Origin: an uncultured Parabacteroides sp.
GTDB taxonomy: Bacteria > Bacteroidota > Bacteroidia > Bacteroidales > Tannerellaceae
Length of the DNA stretch: 64,000 nucleotides
Assembly (NCBI RefSeq): GCF_905196875.1
Contig: NZ_CAJJWO010000017.1
Location: 19,998-83,997, forward strand
Direction of reading: 5' to 3'
Shown here: positions 9,501 through 18,500 of the stretch, piece by piece
How positions within the stretch are numbered: position 1 is the first letter of the stretch
How the letters are laid out: every line of letters starts with the position of its first letter
The notes under the pieces: generated by a model
Databases searched by the model: none
Told to the model about the DNA's origin: nothing
Seen by the model: the letters and a program-made list of their open reading frames with translations, nothing else
Program-made: the position numbers and the translations under genes

Positions 9501-10535
9501 TAAACGTAAAGCCTGCTGTGCTTCTTTTATTGTATTTTCATCGTTCGAATAGATACCGGAGAAACCTTTCCCTGCCAGTTCTTTCAAAGTTGAAAGTTTA
9601 GACTGATTGGCGGTCCGATCAAACGACTTATTCCTTTTCATATCATTGAAAGCCTCTTCGATGGCTTGTATGTTAAGCCAGCTCAAAGACTCTTGCAGTT
9701 CGTATACCTTCATGGCATCCTGTGCTATATTCAGGTAAGCGACTACTTGTTTATCCAGCTCTTTTTCCCGATCGGCTGTTGTAATACGGGAGGTAAAGTA
9801 ATTCCTGTCTGCCAGCAGATCTACAACGGACCGGGCAATATGTTTTTCTATATTTGCATCATAAGTAGTGATCAACGCTTTCATGTCGCTTCCGGCAAAC
9901 GGAAGGAATTGCGCCGATTCTGCCGGATAGCCGGCTATAATATCTTCAGATAACTCTTTGCCTGTTATCCCCTGCAAGCGGAAAATAACGGTTCCTGCGG
10001 AAGAGCGGTTTTCCAGTCCGATCTCGGCTTCGAAACGGACATATTTCTTACCCAAAGGAACCACGATCTGGGCGTTGGCATTGGCCATGATCGTCCGTTC
10101 GTATGTTTTCTCTTTCATAACGACCGGAACATCTTTGGCATTGGCATTGAAGACCAGGCGGCCTGTACCGGTATCCTTAAAAGTGTCTTTCAGGTCGTTC
10201 AGCCAGACGGAAGAGCCGTCGGCAGCAATCAACCGGGCGTTTGCCCATACGGCCTGGTCGTCGGCTGTCCCGTCGACGGTACCCCAGGTATAAAGTACCA
10301 TCTCATCCAGTCCGGTGACATCGGCGGTGAATTTCTCGACTGCCTGTTTCGCTTTTATTACTTTAGAAGAAACCGGCAGGCTGTTTTTCTTCATCTGCTC
10401 ATAAGCATTCTGCTTGGCTGCAGCAATTTTCTCTGACCAGGAGGCTGATGCAGTCCCTTTATTTTCCGGCTTTTGAGGAAAGGCGAAAAGTGAAAAGGCC
10501 AGACAGGTTGACAAAATAATTAACTTCTTTTCCAT
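6546..10535 (-). CDS. Giant exported fusion: NPCBM, propeller, hydrazine-synthase-alpha-like diheme region and SUMF1-like domain
   Basis: 1329 residues with a signal peptide (1-20). From N to C: an NPCBM-like sugar-binding domain (about 80-200); a helical region; a TolB-like propeller (about 400-700, with LKLHWDADRIMFSM and similar blades); a region resembling the middle domain of hydrazine synthase alpha; two haem c motifs, CIGCH (828-832) and CIACH (878-882); and a formylglycine-generating-enzyme (SUMF1) fold (about 1065-1329, with GGGYQANPWGLYDMQGNIAEW and VVRGGSW split by other residues). The SUMF1 part has no cysteine where active FGEs carry theirs after RGGSW, so it is probably not a sulfatase activator. 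Haem attachment requires a cytochrome c maturation system, which nrfA also needs. It lies between the susCD terminator and the beta-helix gene, in a leader with four 23-bp palindromic repeats. Substrate and redox role are unknown. Confidence 0.8.
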   Translation of the reverse strand: MEKKLIILSTCLAFSLFAFPQKPENKGTASASWSEKIAAAKQNAYEQMKKNSLPVSSKVIKAKQAVEKFTADVTGLDEMVLYTWGTVDGTADDQAVWANARLIAADGSSVWLNDLKDTFKDTGTGRLVFNANAKDVPVVMKEKTYERTIMANANAQIVVPLGKKYVRFEAEIGLENRSSAGTVIFRLQGITGKELSEDIIAGYPAESAQFLPFAGSDMKALITTYDANIEKHIARSVVDLLADRNYFTSRITTADREKELDKQVVAYLNIAQDAMKVYELQESLSWLNIQAIEEAFNDMKRNKSFDRTANQSKLSTLKELAGKGFSGIYSNDENTIKEAQQALRLKREILLANPELDMDKMIVGRYRIGTSARQINPRSLGTQNNNWSNQTSAARGGFDAEIVELSNLRGNIQSRTVFKPDNGSSVPDLKLHWDADRIMFSMVDTDKRWQVFEVGLDGKGLKKLIDSPEKDLEFFDATWLPSGKIMAISNIGYNGVPCVNGNDEVGNMVLYNPEDRSLRRLTFDQDANWSPVLMNNGKVMYTRWEYTDLTHYFSRFVMHMNPDGTEQKALYGSGSYFPNSTFDAKPIPGQASGFIGIISGHHGVARSGRLILFDPSKGRKAELGMVQELPFRDRKIEPIVKDRLVDGVWPQFIKPYPLNDKYFLVAAKLNPNALWGIYLVDVFDNLTLIAEYEGEGLIHPIPVRKTPVPPVIPDRTKPGTKEATVFIQDIYEGEGLKGVPRGTVKAFRVLSYEYAYNKTPSDHWAQGVQSGWDIKRLLGTVPVEEDGSALFSIPANTPISLQPLDSCGRAVQWMRSWLTGMPGETVSCIGCHEDQNQIPIPKRVVASTIKPHAITLPEGGQRPFTFELEVQPVLDRACIACHDGSNKLADFTGGRIDEFTGFGKSYLNLHPYVHRQGPEAEIEVLNPYEYHASASDLIRILRTGHHGVELTDKEWKTLYNWIDFNAPYHSKFKANLFKGVEQISRRTELTEKYAGSGVDWQAEIRDYADYLDKQPKPSPVKPERREYKDKEVKVKGWPFNAGAAREMLAKERETKKSIELAPGVVMNFVRIPAGTFVMGSNRGHSDYSPANKQEVKKAFWMAEIEVSNEQFRTVFPDHNSRFINQLWKDHVHEGYPANNPEQPAIRVSWEEAMDFCEKLSARTGLKVALPTEVQWEWACRAGSDSDFWYGALETDFAAYENMADKQLNKLAVRGVDPQPMSSTDPWYKYYTFQPKDNGVDDGNMLMVKGGGYQANPWGLYDMQGNIAEWTRSDYLPYPYNEKEQGRGAEKVVRGGSWIDHPKTATAYFRKSYLPWQKVHNVGFRVIIED

Positions 10536-10597
10536 GATTCTATCTCTTATATTTTACTATCGGCTGCACTACCGGTTTAATATAATCTCTGACTGTT

Positions 10598-10689
10598 GTT
10601 GGTAACAGTGTGTCACTAACGCTAGTGACAGTCCCTTACTAATGTTGGTAACGATGTCTTACTAACGTTAGTGACACCGTCTCACCAGA
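10598..10689 (-). repeat. Four tandem 23-bp palindromic units in a gene leader (array A)
   Basis: Exactly four 23-base units lie head to tail at 10598-10620, 10621-10643, 10644-10666 and 10667-10689. Each unit reads roughly GTTrGTrA, a 7-base centre (often CnnnGTC), then yyACyAAC, so each is an imperfect inverted repeat. The array lies 62 bases before the ATG of the giant diheme gene, after the susD terminator. It may form four small hairpins in RNA or four dyad protein sites in DNA. Confidence 0.8.
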
Positions 10690-10695
10690 GAAGGA

Positions 10696-10724
10696 AAGAA
10701 AGCCTCGCCAATAACGGCGAGGCT
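10696..10724 (-). terminator. Terminator of the susC-susD operon of PUL1
   Basis: A perfect 9-bp stem (AGCCTCGCC at 10701-10709 and GGCGAGGCT at 10716-10724, 6-base loop) is followed on the minus strand by TTTCTTTCC. It lies 32 bases past the susD stop and separates susCD from the downstream diheme and beta-helix genes. Confidence 0.75.
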
Positions 10725-10755
10725 CCTCACCCATACTTAAGTTATTATCGAACGA

Positions 10756-12237
10756 TCAATAGTTCGGATTTTGGATCAATACACCATTGGAGAAGTCGAT
10801 CTGTACCTGTGGCAACGGAAAATATTCGTGTGCTTTAGACCAAGCTGTGATATGTCCGGCCAATAGCGGGTCGAGTTCCAGTCCGTTCAGTTTATCCATC
10901 ATCTTCCAACGTTTCATATCGTAGTAACGGATCAATTCAAAAGGAGTTTCCACACGGCGTTCCTGACGGATCTTTTCACGCATCTGATCCTGAGTCAGAT
11001 TAGCAGCCAGGTCACCCAGTCCTGCACGGTTACGCACCTGGTTCACCATTTCCGCAGCACCGGCAATTCCTAACTCATTGGCAGCTTCGGCTTTCAATAA
11101 TAACAATTCACCCCAACGCAGGATCCCCCAATCCTGATCGCTTCGGTTACTGGCTTCCCAGGAATCGCCGTCTTTCATCAGCGGGGTCAACCATTTAACC
11201 ATCGCCTTCTTTAAAGAACTCTTATTGAGCGAAACGACTTCTCCACCGGGCCATTGATACTGATCATCGAATGCTACAATCTGATTCAAACGATTATCGC
11301 CGTCTTCATAGCAATTTGTCAAATCAGCTACCGGACGAACTCCGGCATAGTTACCATATTTATGATCGAAATCATTATAGTTGTTCGGAGCAAGGAACTT
11401 GATTGAGAAAACAATCTCATTACTGGCTTCCTGTGTATCATAAGTGAAGTTGTCGGCATAACGTTCGGTCAGGGAGTAACCATCGATCTCGTTCAGCAAG
11501 TTATAAGCTTCCTGCACCTCTTCACGGTTGGTCACTTTTCCATCTTCTCCAAAAGCATGAAACATCAATACGCGTGCCTTCAAAGCCTTAGCTGCGCCCT
11601 TTGTTGCATGGCCGCCCGATCCCTTGAATGTTTTGTCATCCATCTTATCAATAGCAGTCTGCAAATCGCTGATAAGGTTCTTATATACATTATCGAGCGT
11701 TTCTTTCGGCATATTCTGGGTAGTGATATCCAACGGCACGGTTGGATACGGTACTTCTCCGTAACACAGATAAAGCAAATAATAACAATAGGAACGCAGG
11801 AACATCGCTTCACCTTCGTACTGGTTGCGTATGCTGCTCATATCGCCTCCTTCATAGTTTTCCAACTGATACAAAAAGATATTCAGGCGGGCGATAGCAG
11901 CATAGGCTTCCTTATAAAGATCAGGAACAAACCCTTCCATCGCAGCATCGATATTGTCGGCCTGTATCAGGTCTGTCTTATAGACATAACTGGAACCGGA
12001 ACTACCGTAACCATTATCGGTCAAACAGTCGTAAACAACCATACCATATGATAATGTCTTGGCTTGCATAATATTATAACAACCGGCCAGAGCCGAGTCG
12101 AAATCGGATTTGGATTGCCAGAAGATGCTTTCTGACGGAGAGGTTGTCGGGGGAGTATCGAGAATGTCTGAACAGGAAGATACTGTCATCATACCGGCAA
12201 CCAATAAAGAGATATATAATAGTTTATTCATTTTCAT
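10756..12237 (-). CDS. SusD-like glycan-binding lipoprotein (PUL1)
   Basis: A 493-residue outer-membrane lipoprotein that captures glycan at the cell surface and lids its SusC partner. The lipobox VSSCSD (lipidation at about Cys22) follows a signal peptide. The N-terminal SusD pattern DILDTPPTTSPSESIFW, the TPR-type helices, and the C-terminal RagB/SusD signature (WGELLLLKAEAANELG, IRQERRVETPFE, YFPLPQVQIDFS and QNPNY at the end) are all present. It starts 14 bases after the susC stop and shares its operon; a strong terminator follows. The ligand cannot be deduced from the sequence. Confidence 0.96.
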   Translation of the reverse strand: MKMNKLLYISLLVAGMMTVSSCSDILDTPPTTSPSESIFWQSKSDFDSALAGCYNIMQAKTLSYGMVVYDCLTDNGYGSSGSSYVYKTDLIQADNIDAAMEGFVPDLYKEAYAAIARLNIFLYQLENYEGGDMSSIRNQYEGEAMFLRSYCYYLLYLCYGEVPYPTVPLDITTQNMPKETLDNVYKNLISDLQTAIDKMDDKTFKGSGGHATKGAAKALKARVLMFHAFGEDGKVTNREEVQEAYNLLNEIDGYSLTERYADNFTYDTQEASNEIVFSIKFLAPNNYNDFDHKYGNYAGVRPVADLTNCYEDGDNRLNQIVAFDDQYQWPGGEVVSLNKSSLKKAMVKWLTPLMKDGDSWEASNRSDQDWGILRWGELLLLKAEAANELGIAGAAEMVNQVRNRAGLGDLAANLTQDQMREKIRQERRVETPFELIRYYDMKRWKMMDKLNGLELDPLLAGHITAWSKAHEYFPLPQVQIDFSNGVLIQNPNY

Positions 12238-12251
12238 AACTTATGATTTAA

Positions 12252-15200
12252 TTAGAATTCAAGATTTACACCAAATGAGATAATACGGTTCTGCGGGTAA
12301 TATACCAAACGCGTACCTTTCGTCGAGTTATAGTTACGTTCCGGGTCGCCTCCTTGTGGGAATTTGGTAAATGTCAACAGGTTATCACCCGAGAAGTAGA
12401 AACGCAGGCGTTCGATCTTCGCTTTGCTTGTTATTTCTTTCGGCAATGTATAACCGAATGTCAGATTCTTCAAACGGAAATAAGAGGCATTGTGCAACCA
12501 GTAAGTACTTTCACGCTGATTCTTTGTTCCACCCATATCGGCAAAATACAAACGCGGATATTTCGCATCGGTATGTTCTTCCGTCCACATATTGTCGATA
12601 TAATCCTGAGAGATCGGTGATCCCTGATAGAACGGACGTAATCCCCAACCGGTAGCATAGTGCTTTGCACCCTGCACACCTTGTCCCATCAAAGAAAGGT
12701 CAAACCCTTTCCAGCTGGCACCGAGATTCACTGTATATTCGAAATTCGGAGTACGGCCGTCAAGTACAGTACGGTCATTCTCATCAATAATACCGTCGGG
12801 AACTCCGTTCGGGCCACTGATATCAGCGTATTTGATATCTCCCGGCAATGTGTTGTCATTAAATTGCTTCGGTGAACTAGTCACTTCTGCTTCATCTTTG
12901 AAAATACCGATAGCTTTATAACCATAGAATGACTCGTAAGGCAAGCCTTCGCTATAGATCAAACCCTTGGAAGAGTCAATAAAGTCAGCACCGTATTTCG
13001 TTAATTCGTTTCTAGTACGATCGAAGAAAACACCTGCATTATAATTCAGGCCTTTGAAGACACCTTCCCGGATATATCCGTTATAAGCCAACGTAACTTC
13101 GACACCTTTATTTACCATTTCCCCGATATTGACATTCGGAGGAGTCAAACCCAACAGCGAATTGCCCTGTGCCTCGCGAAGAATATCGTAAGCTCTTTTC
13201 TTATACCAGTCGAATGTAATATTAAAACCATTGAATGCCGTAATATCGACACCGAAGTCACCGATAGAAGTAGATTCCCATTTCAGGTCGCGGTTACTGA
13301 TCTTAGTTTGTGCCACTCCCGATTGCAGGTTCGAATTGTCAAAACTGTAATCCTTACCGGTCGTAACCGATGCATAGTAGGCATAAAGATCCACATTCTG
13401 ATTACCCAAGATACCCCACGAACCACGTAGTTTCAAGCTATTCAGCCAACTCCAGTCCAGATCCTTCATCCATTCTTCTTCAGTCACACGCCATCCCACA
13501 GAGAAGGAAGGGAACAGACCCCAGCGAGTTTCGGAAGCAATACGGGAGCTACCATCGTAACGGGCGTTCACCTCTAACAGATAACGCTGTTTGAAAGCAT
13601 AGTTGGCACGGAAAAAGACAGACATGATCCCCCACTCTTCCGATTTACCTTTATTTGTCTGGACTGCAGATGATCCGGCATTCAGTTCATATAACGGGTA
13701 ATCGAAGTTCTGACGATAACCTTCCAGATTATCCAACTTATAATACTCCAGGTTGTAACCGGCCATTACTGAAAAATCATGTTCTTTATTCGGTGTTGTC
13801 CAGTCGTATTTCAAATAGGTATATAAGTTATAGTAAGAACTGTTGTCCATCGTACTGGTCAGACCTGTACCGTTTGTATTCAAGGTACCGTTCTGAACAC
13901 CGTCGTGATAATAGTAAACCGGTGTCGGAAGTGCCCCCCAATCCTTTACATGCTGCTGTTTGTAACGCATAGCTCCTTTGGTGTACCAGCTCAGTCCTTT
14001 GATCGGATTTACTTCCAGCCAGGCCTGCGCATTGACATCGGTATCGACATACTTTTTGAAGTTCTCCGTTTCTACAATAGCCACCATGTTTTTGTTATTG
14101 CTTTCAAAAGTAAATGCTTTGGAAGTATAACGTTTCACGCCTGTTCCGTCGTCCGGCAGCCAGGGCATATAAGTCGGTGCCTGTGAAATCGTCGACAGAT
14201 AAGCATCCGAATCACCCTGACGGGTTTCCTGACGGTTACTGCGGCTACCAGTAAAGTACATACCGAAACGCATCCAGTCGTTTATCTTTGAAGTCAGGTC
14301 AAGTGTTGCGTTGTAACGCTGAAACTCCTGTCCTCTCATGGTACCCGGTTGGTTAACCATACTTAATGAAGCATTGTAAGAAGTCTTTCCGCTTGTACCG
14401 GAAACACTCAGATTGTGCTGGTGTACGAAAGCCGGATCAAACATGTAATCGACCCAGTCGAAACTCGGATACTTGTTCGGATCGGACGGATTCGTATAGT
14501 TCGCAATCATTTCCTGTGAATAACGGTCGGTTGCCGGAGCATTCGAGTTATCTTTTGCCATATTGAAATACTTCATATAGGTAGGAGAGTCCCAGATCAA
14601 ATCCAACAGGTTGGTCGGAGTATGAACGGCAAAGTTTCCATTGTAACGGATAGAAACGCGATCTTTCACATCCGAACCGTTCTTTGTAGTGATCAGGATC
14701 ACACCATTTGCAGCACGCGAACCATAGATAGAAGCCGATGCAGCATCCTTCAATACCGAAACGCTTTCGATAATGTTAGGATCAAGGGAGGCAAGATCTC
14801 CCTCGACACCGTTAATCAGGATTAACGGGTTAGAACCGGTACTGGAATATGTACCCTGTCCACGCACGCGGATCTGAACGTTTTCGTTACCCGGCTGTCC
14901 TTTATCAGAAGTGATACGCAACCCAGGCATCTGTCCTTGCAACATTGTCGAGGTATTAGCTACCGGACGTTTGGATATTTCTTCACCCGTGACGGCTGCA
15001 ACAGCACCGGTCAGGTTTACCTTCTTCTGCGTACCGTAACCTACAACAACCACTTCGTCCAGATTCTGAGTATCTTCCTGAAGAGTAATTTTCAAACGAG
15101 CATTACTGGCCACTTTCACTTCGTGGTCTTTGTATCCCAGATACTTTACCAAGATAACATCTCCGATCTTAGCCGGAACGGAAAAGTTTCCGTCTACATC

Positions 15201-15389
15201 TGTAATGATCCCTGTGGTTGTTCCTTTCACTAGTACAGATACACCGATCATCGGTTCTCCGAACTCATCCAAAACGATTCCGGAGACCGTCTGTGTTTGC
15301 GCAAACAAACTTAGACTTAAAGTAAATGCCACCATTAATAATAGTAATCGTCTAAACGATTGTGTGGCCTTTTTGATTTCTTTTTTCAT
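12252..15389 (-). CDS. SusC-like TonB-dependent outer-membrane transporter (PUL1)
   Basis: A 1045-residue TonB-dependent transporter importing oligosaccharides with the adjacent SusD protein. After a signal peptide (cleavage near LFAQTQ) comes the carboxypeptidase D regulatory-like domain (about 34-110, GIVLDEFGEPMIGVSVLVKG split by function). Next is a TonB-box-like segment (DEVVVVGYGTQKK) and the plug, with the family signature SVLKDAASASIYGSRAANG. A long 22-strand barrel region ends in FGVNLEF, an aromatic terminus typical of outer-membrane barrels. The ATG at 15389 is followed by lysine-rich MKKEIKK. The upstream 159 bases hold three copies of TGATACAAA. Confidence 0.96.
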   Translation of the reverse strand: MKKEIKKATQSFRRLLLLMVAFTLSLSLFAQTQTVSGIVLDEFGEPMIGVSVLVKGTTTGIITDVDGNFSVPAKIGDVILVKYLGYKDHEVKVASNARLKITLQEDTQNLDEVVVVGYGTQKKVNLTGAVAAVTGEEISKRPVANTSTMLQGQMPGLRITSDKGQPGNENVQIRVRGQGTYSSTGSNPLILINGVEGDLASLDPNIIESVSVLKDAASASIYGSRAANGVILITTKNGSDVKDRVSIRYNGNFAVHTPTNLLDLIWDSPTYMKYFNMAKDNSNAPATDRYSQEMIANYTNPSDPNKYPSFDWVDYMFDPAFVHQHNLSVSGTSGKTSYNASLSMVNQPGTMRGQEFQRYNATLDLTSKINDWMRFGMYFTGSRSNRQETRQGDSDAYLSTISQAPTYMPWLPDDGTGVKRYTSKAFTFESNNKNMVAIVETENFKKYVDTDVNAQAWLEVNPIKGLSWYTKGAMRYKQQHVKDWGALPTPVYYYHDGVQNGTLNTNGTGLTSTMDNSSYYNLYTYLKYDWTTPNKEHDFSVMAGYNLEYYKLDNLEGYRQNFDYPLYELNAGSSAVQTNKGKSEEWGIMSVFFRANYAFKQRYLLEVNARYDGSSRIASETRWGLFPSFSVGWRVTEEEWMKDLDWSWLNSLKLRGSWGILGNQNVDLYAYYASVTTGKDYSFDNSNLQSGVAQTKISNRDLKWESTSIGDFGVDITAFNGFNITFDWYKKRAYDILREAQGNSLLGLTPPNVNIGEMVNKGVEVTLAYNGYIREGVFKGLNYNAGVFFDRTRNELTKYGADFIDSSKGLIYSEGLPYESFYGYKAIGIFKDEAEVTSSPKQFNDNTLPGDIKYADISGPNGVPDGIIDENDRTVLDGRTPNFEYTVNLGASWKGFDLSLMGQGVQGAKHYATGWGLRPFYQGSPISQDYIDNMWTEEHTDAKYPRLYFADMGGTKNQRESTYWLHNASYFRLKNLTFGYTLPKEITSKAKIERLRFYFSGDNLLTFTKFPQGGDPERNYNSTKGTRLVYYPQNRIISFGVNLEF

Positions 15390-15432
15390 GCATTCATGGA
15401 TTTAATTAGACTTAAAATTTCAACAAATTCAA

Positions 15433-15548
15433 TGATACAAAGAAAAGTATTCCCTTTATTACAAAAGAGAACAGACTTCCAATTTAATATTAAATTATTC
15501 TATATGAATAGATTGATACAAAAGTGACAGGAAAGTGATACAAATTTA
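15433..15548 (-). promoter_or_regulatory. PUL1 susC upstream region with three TGATACAAA copies
   Basis: The nonamer TGATACAAA occurs at 15433-15441, 15514-15522 and 15536-15544 (plus strand), the last two exactly 22 bases apart. The minus-strand reading TTTGTATCA overlaps a -7-like TAAATTTG at 15541-15548. It is a candidate site for the HTCS encoded next door; this is inference from copy number and position only. Confidence 0.35.
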
Positions 15549-18500
15549 TCAGCTGCCCTGTTGCAGATTATCATTATCTTTCATCTGTACAAACTCTGTC
15601 GGGGTGTAACCGTAAAAAGCTTTGAAGGAGTTCGAGAAATAAGAATGGCTGTTAAATCCTAGATGAGTCGCTATCTCGGAAACATTCATTTCCGATTCTT
15701 TCAATAATCTGGCTGCCATTTCCAAACGTTTGTTACGGATCAGTTCCATCGGGGAAAGCTCGGTAATGGATTTTAGTTTACGGTATAAGTTAGCCCGGCT
15801 GATACCGATCTCCGTACATAATAATTCCACATCCAGCTTCTCGTTGGAAATATTCCGTTCAATCACATCAAACAATTTCTGTGAGAAACGTTCGTCGGCC
15901 GATTTGACTTCTATCCCCATCACTTCCGGAGAGAAACGTTTTCCGTACAGTTTTTTCAACTGCTCCCTGGAAGCCAAGAGGCTGCGGATACGCGTTTGCA
16001 ACACATCCATATTGAACGGTTTGACGATATAATCGTCTGCTCCGGCCTGGAATCCTTCCTTTATATGTACCACCATGGAACGTGCCGTCATCAGGATCAC
16101 CGGGATATGTCCTACCCGGATGTCGTTCTTAATCATGGTACAAAGCTCCAGCCCGTCACGCTTCGGCATCATGATATCGCTGAGGACAAGATCGGGAAAA
16201 TCCTGGATCACCTTTTCGTATGCCTTTACTCCGTCCGCTGCTTCTATAACGGTGTACTCGGTTTCGAGGCTCTTCTTCAAATAACTACGCACATCCTTGT
16301 CGTCTTCGACCAATAAGATTTTGTATTTCGTATTTTCCGTTTTTTCAGGAGCTGGAAGTGATGCAGATACATCTTCCGTATTCGTTACTTCCGATATTTT
16401 ATCAAACTCCATGTTTTCAATCTGATCTTCCGTGAAAGCTGAGCGGGAAATCGGGAGGATTACAACAAAACAAGCCCCTTTCTGCTCAGTATTGTCCACG
16501 TAGATAACCCCATGATGGAGCTGTACGATCGTATATACAAGACTCAGGCCTATTCCCGTACCGGACAGGTTAATCCCGGATGTTTCCGGGATCTGATAAA
16601 AAGGAGTAAATATCTTATCTAGCTCCCCTTCTTCGATACCTTTCCCGGAATCTTTTACTTTCAATACCAGATAGTTCGCATTCTCTTCTTTATACAAGCT
16701 ATCGGTACGTTTCGGGTCCAATCCGCTCAATGAGGTTTCCGTAACTTCCATCGTGACGGTCTCACCGGACGGAGTATATTTGAACGCATTCGATAAAAGG
16801 TTAAATACTACCTTCTCTAAAAGGGACTTATCGAACCAGGCCCGGATCGTTTTAGGGGTACAGTTCAACGAGAAAGCAACTTCATTAGTTAAAGCAATCT
16901 GGTTGAAAGCATAATAAATCTCTTTTATATATTCGCAAACATCCCCTTCACTGACCTTCAACTCAAGGCTTCCCGCCTGATTCTTATGTAAATCCATCAA
17001 CTGGTTCACCAAAAGTAAAAGTTTCTGGGCATTCTTGTAGATTATAGAAAGTTTCTGATGTAGTTCCATCGGAATATCCACACGCTTGACCAATTCTTCA
17101 AACGGAGTGATGATTAACATCAAAGGGGTACGCAATTCGTGGGAGAAGTTCGTGAACAAGCGGATCTTGGCATCATGAAACTCTTCCTGTTTTTGTTTCT
17201 CCAACTGCTTCATTCTCAAGCCGGCTTCCAGGTTACGCTTGATGCTCACATAACGAAGGATAGCATAACCGATGGCTGCCAATGCGATCATATAAAATAA
17301 GCAGGCATACCAGGTTCTCCATAAAGGTGGTTGAACAATAATAGTCAACGAACGTCCTTGTTCATTCCATACCCCGTCATTATTAGAGCCTTTCACATGA
17401 AAGACATATTTACCCGGACTCAGGTTGGTATAAAATGCCGAATGACGTCCTCCTACATAATTCCAATCGTTATCATATCCTTCCAGTTTATAAGCATATT
17501 GATTTTGAGTAGAATAAATATAGTTCAATGCCTGGTAGGCGATCGAAAAGTTATTCTCGTTATAATGTAAACGGATCGTATCCATACTATCCAGCACTTT
17601 ATCCAGAATATCCGATTCATCGCCCACTGCTATCGGCTGGTTATTGACGGAAAGTTGTTCCAATACCACAGACGGGATGTTTTCATTTTTATCCATTGCT
17701 GTCACCTGGAAAGTAACGAAGCCATTGCTTCCGGCAAAACACAGATTACCATCCGGCAAAGCAATTCCACTATGCAATGTAAACTCGCGGATATCAATCC
17801 CGTTATGACGATGGTAGTTTCTGACTTCTCCATCCGCGGGATCAAACATGATTAATCCGTTTACGGTGCTCATCCACAGTTTTTGGTCGCTGCTCTCTAC
17901 CAAGGTACAGATGTTATTATCCAGCAATCCCTGTTTAGCGGTCATGATCCGTTGGATATGGTTTGTTTTGTCAAACTTAAAAATACCACCGCCATAAGTA
18001 GATACCCATATTTCACCCGATTTTGTACGGATAATAGCTGATATATAATTATTGGGAATACGGAAACTTTCCACCGATGCTTCGTTGGAGTATTTCATCA
18101 ACTGTTTCTTATTCGTATCGAAACGGAGTAGCCCATCCGCCGTACAGCCTAACAGCAAAATGCCATCTTCCTCTTCCAGAATACAACGGACATTTGACAG
18201 ATAAAAAGGTTCATCTTGATTATTGGTAAAAGTCGTTACCAGTTGATCGTTCACAAAACAAGTCAGGCCGAATTCCGTCGATGCCCCTCCTACCCACAAA
18301 TACCCTTTATGGTCTCGCATAATGGAGTAGATGGAATATTCCACCGGATATTGATAATAAAGAGTAAACTTCTTTGTCTTGATATTAAACTTATAGATCT
18401 CCCCTTTAGTGGTTCCGCACCATACATATCCGTCTTCATACAAAACAGATTTGATGATATTCGTATTAAAAGCAAAATTAGCCGAAGGATCTATCAGGTA

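Noticed and set aside
10598..10689. CRISPR array
   Set aside because: Units are directly abutting with no unique spacers, and only four copies exist; no cas genes are present. The same holds for 44049-44136 and 60828-60915.
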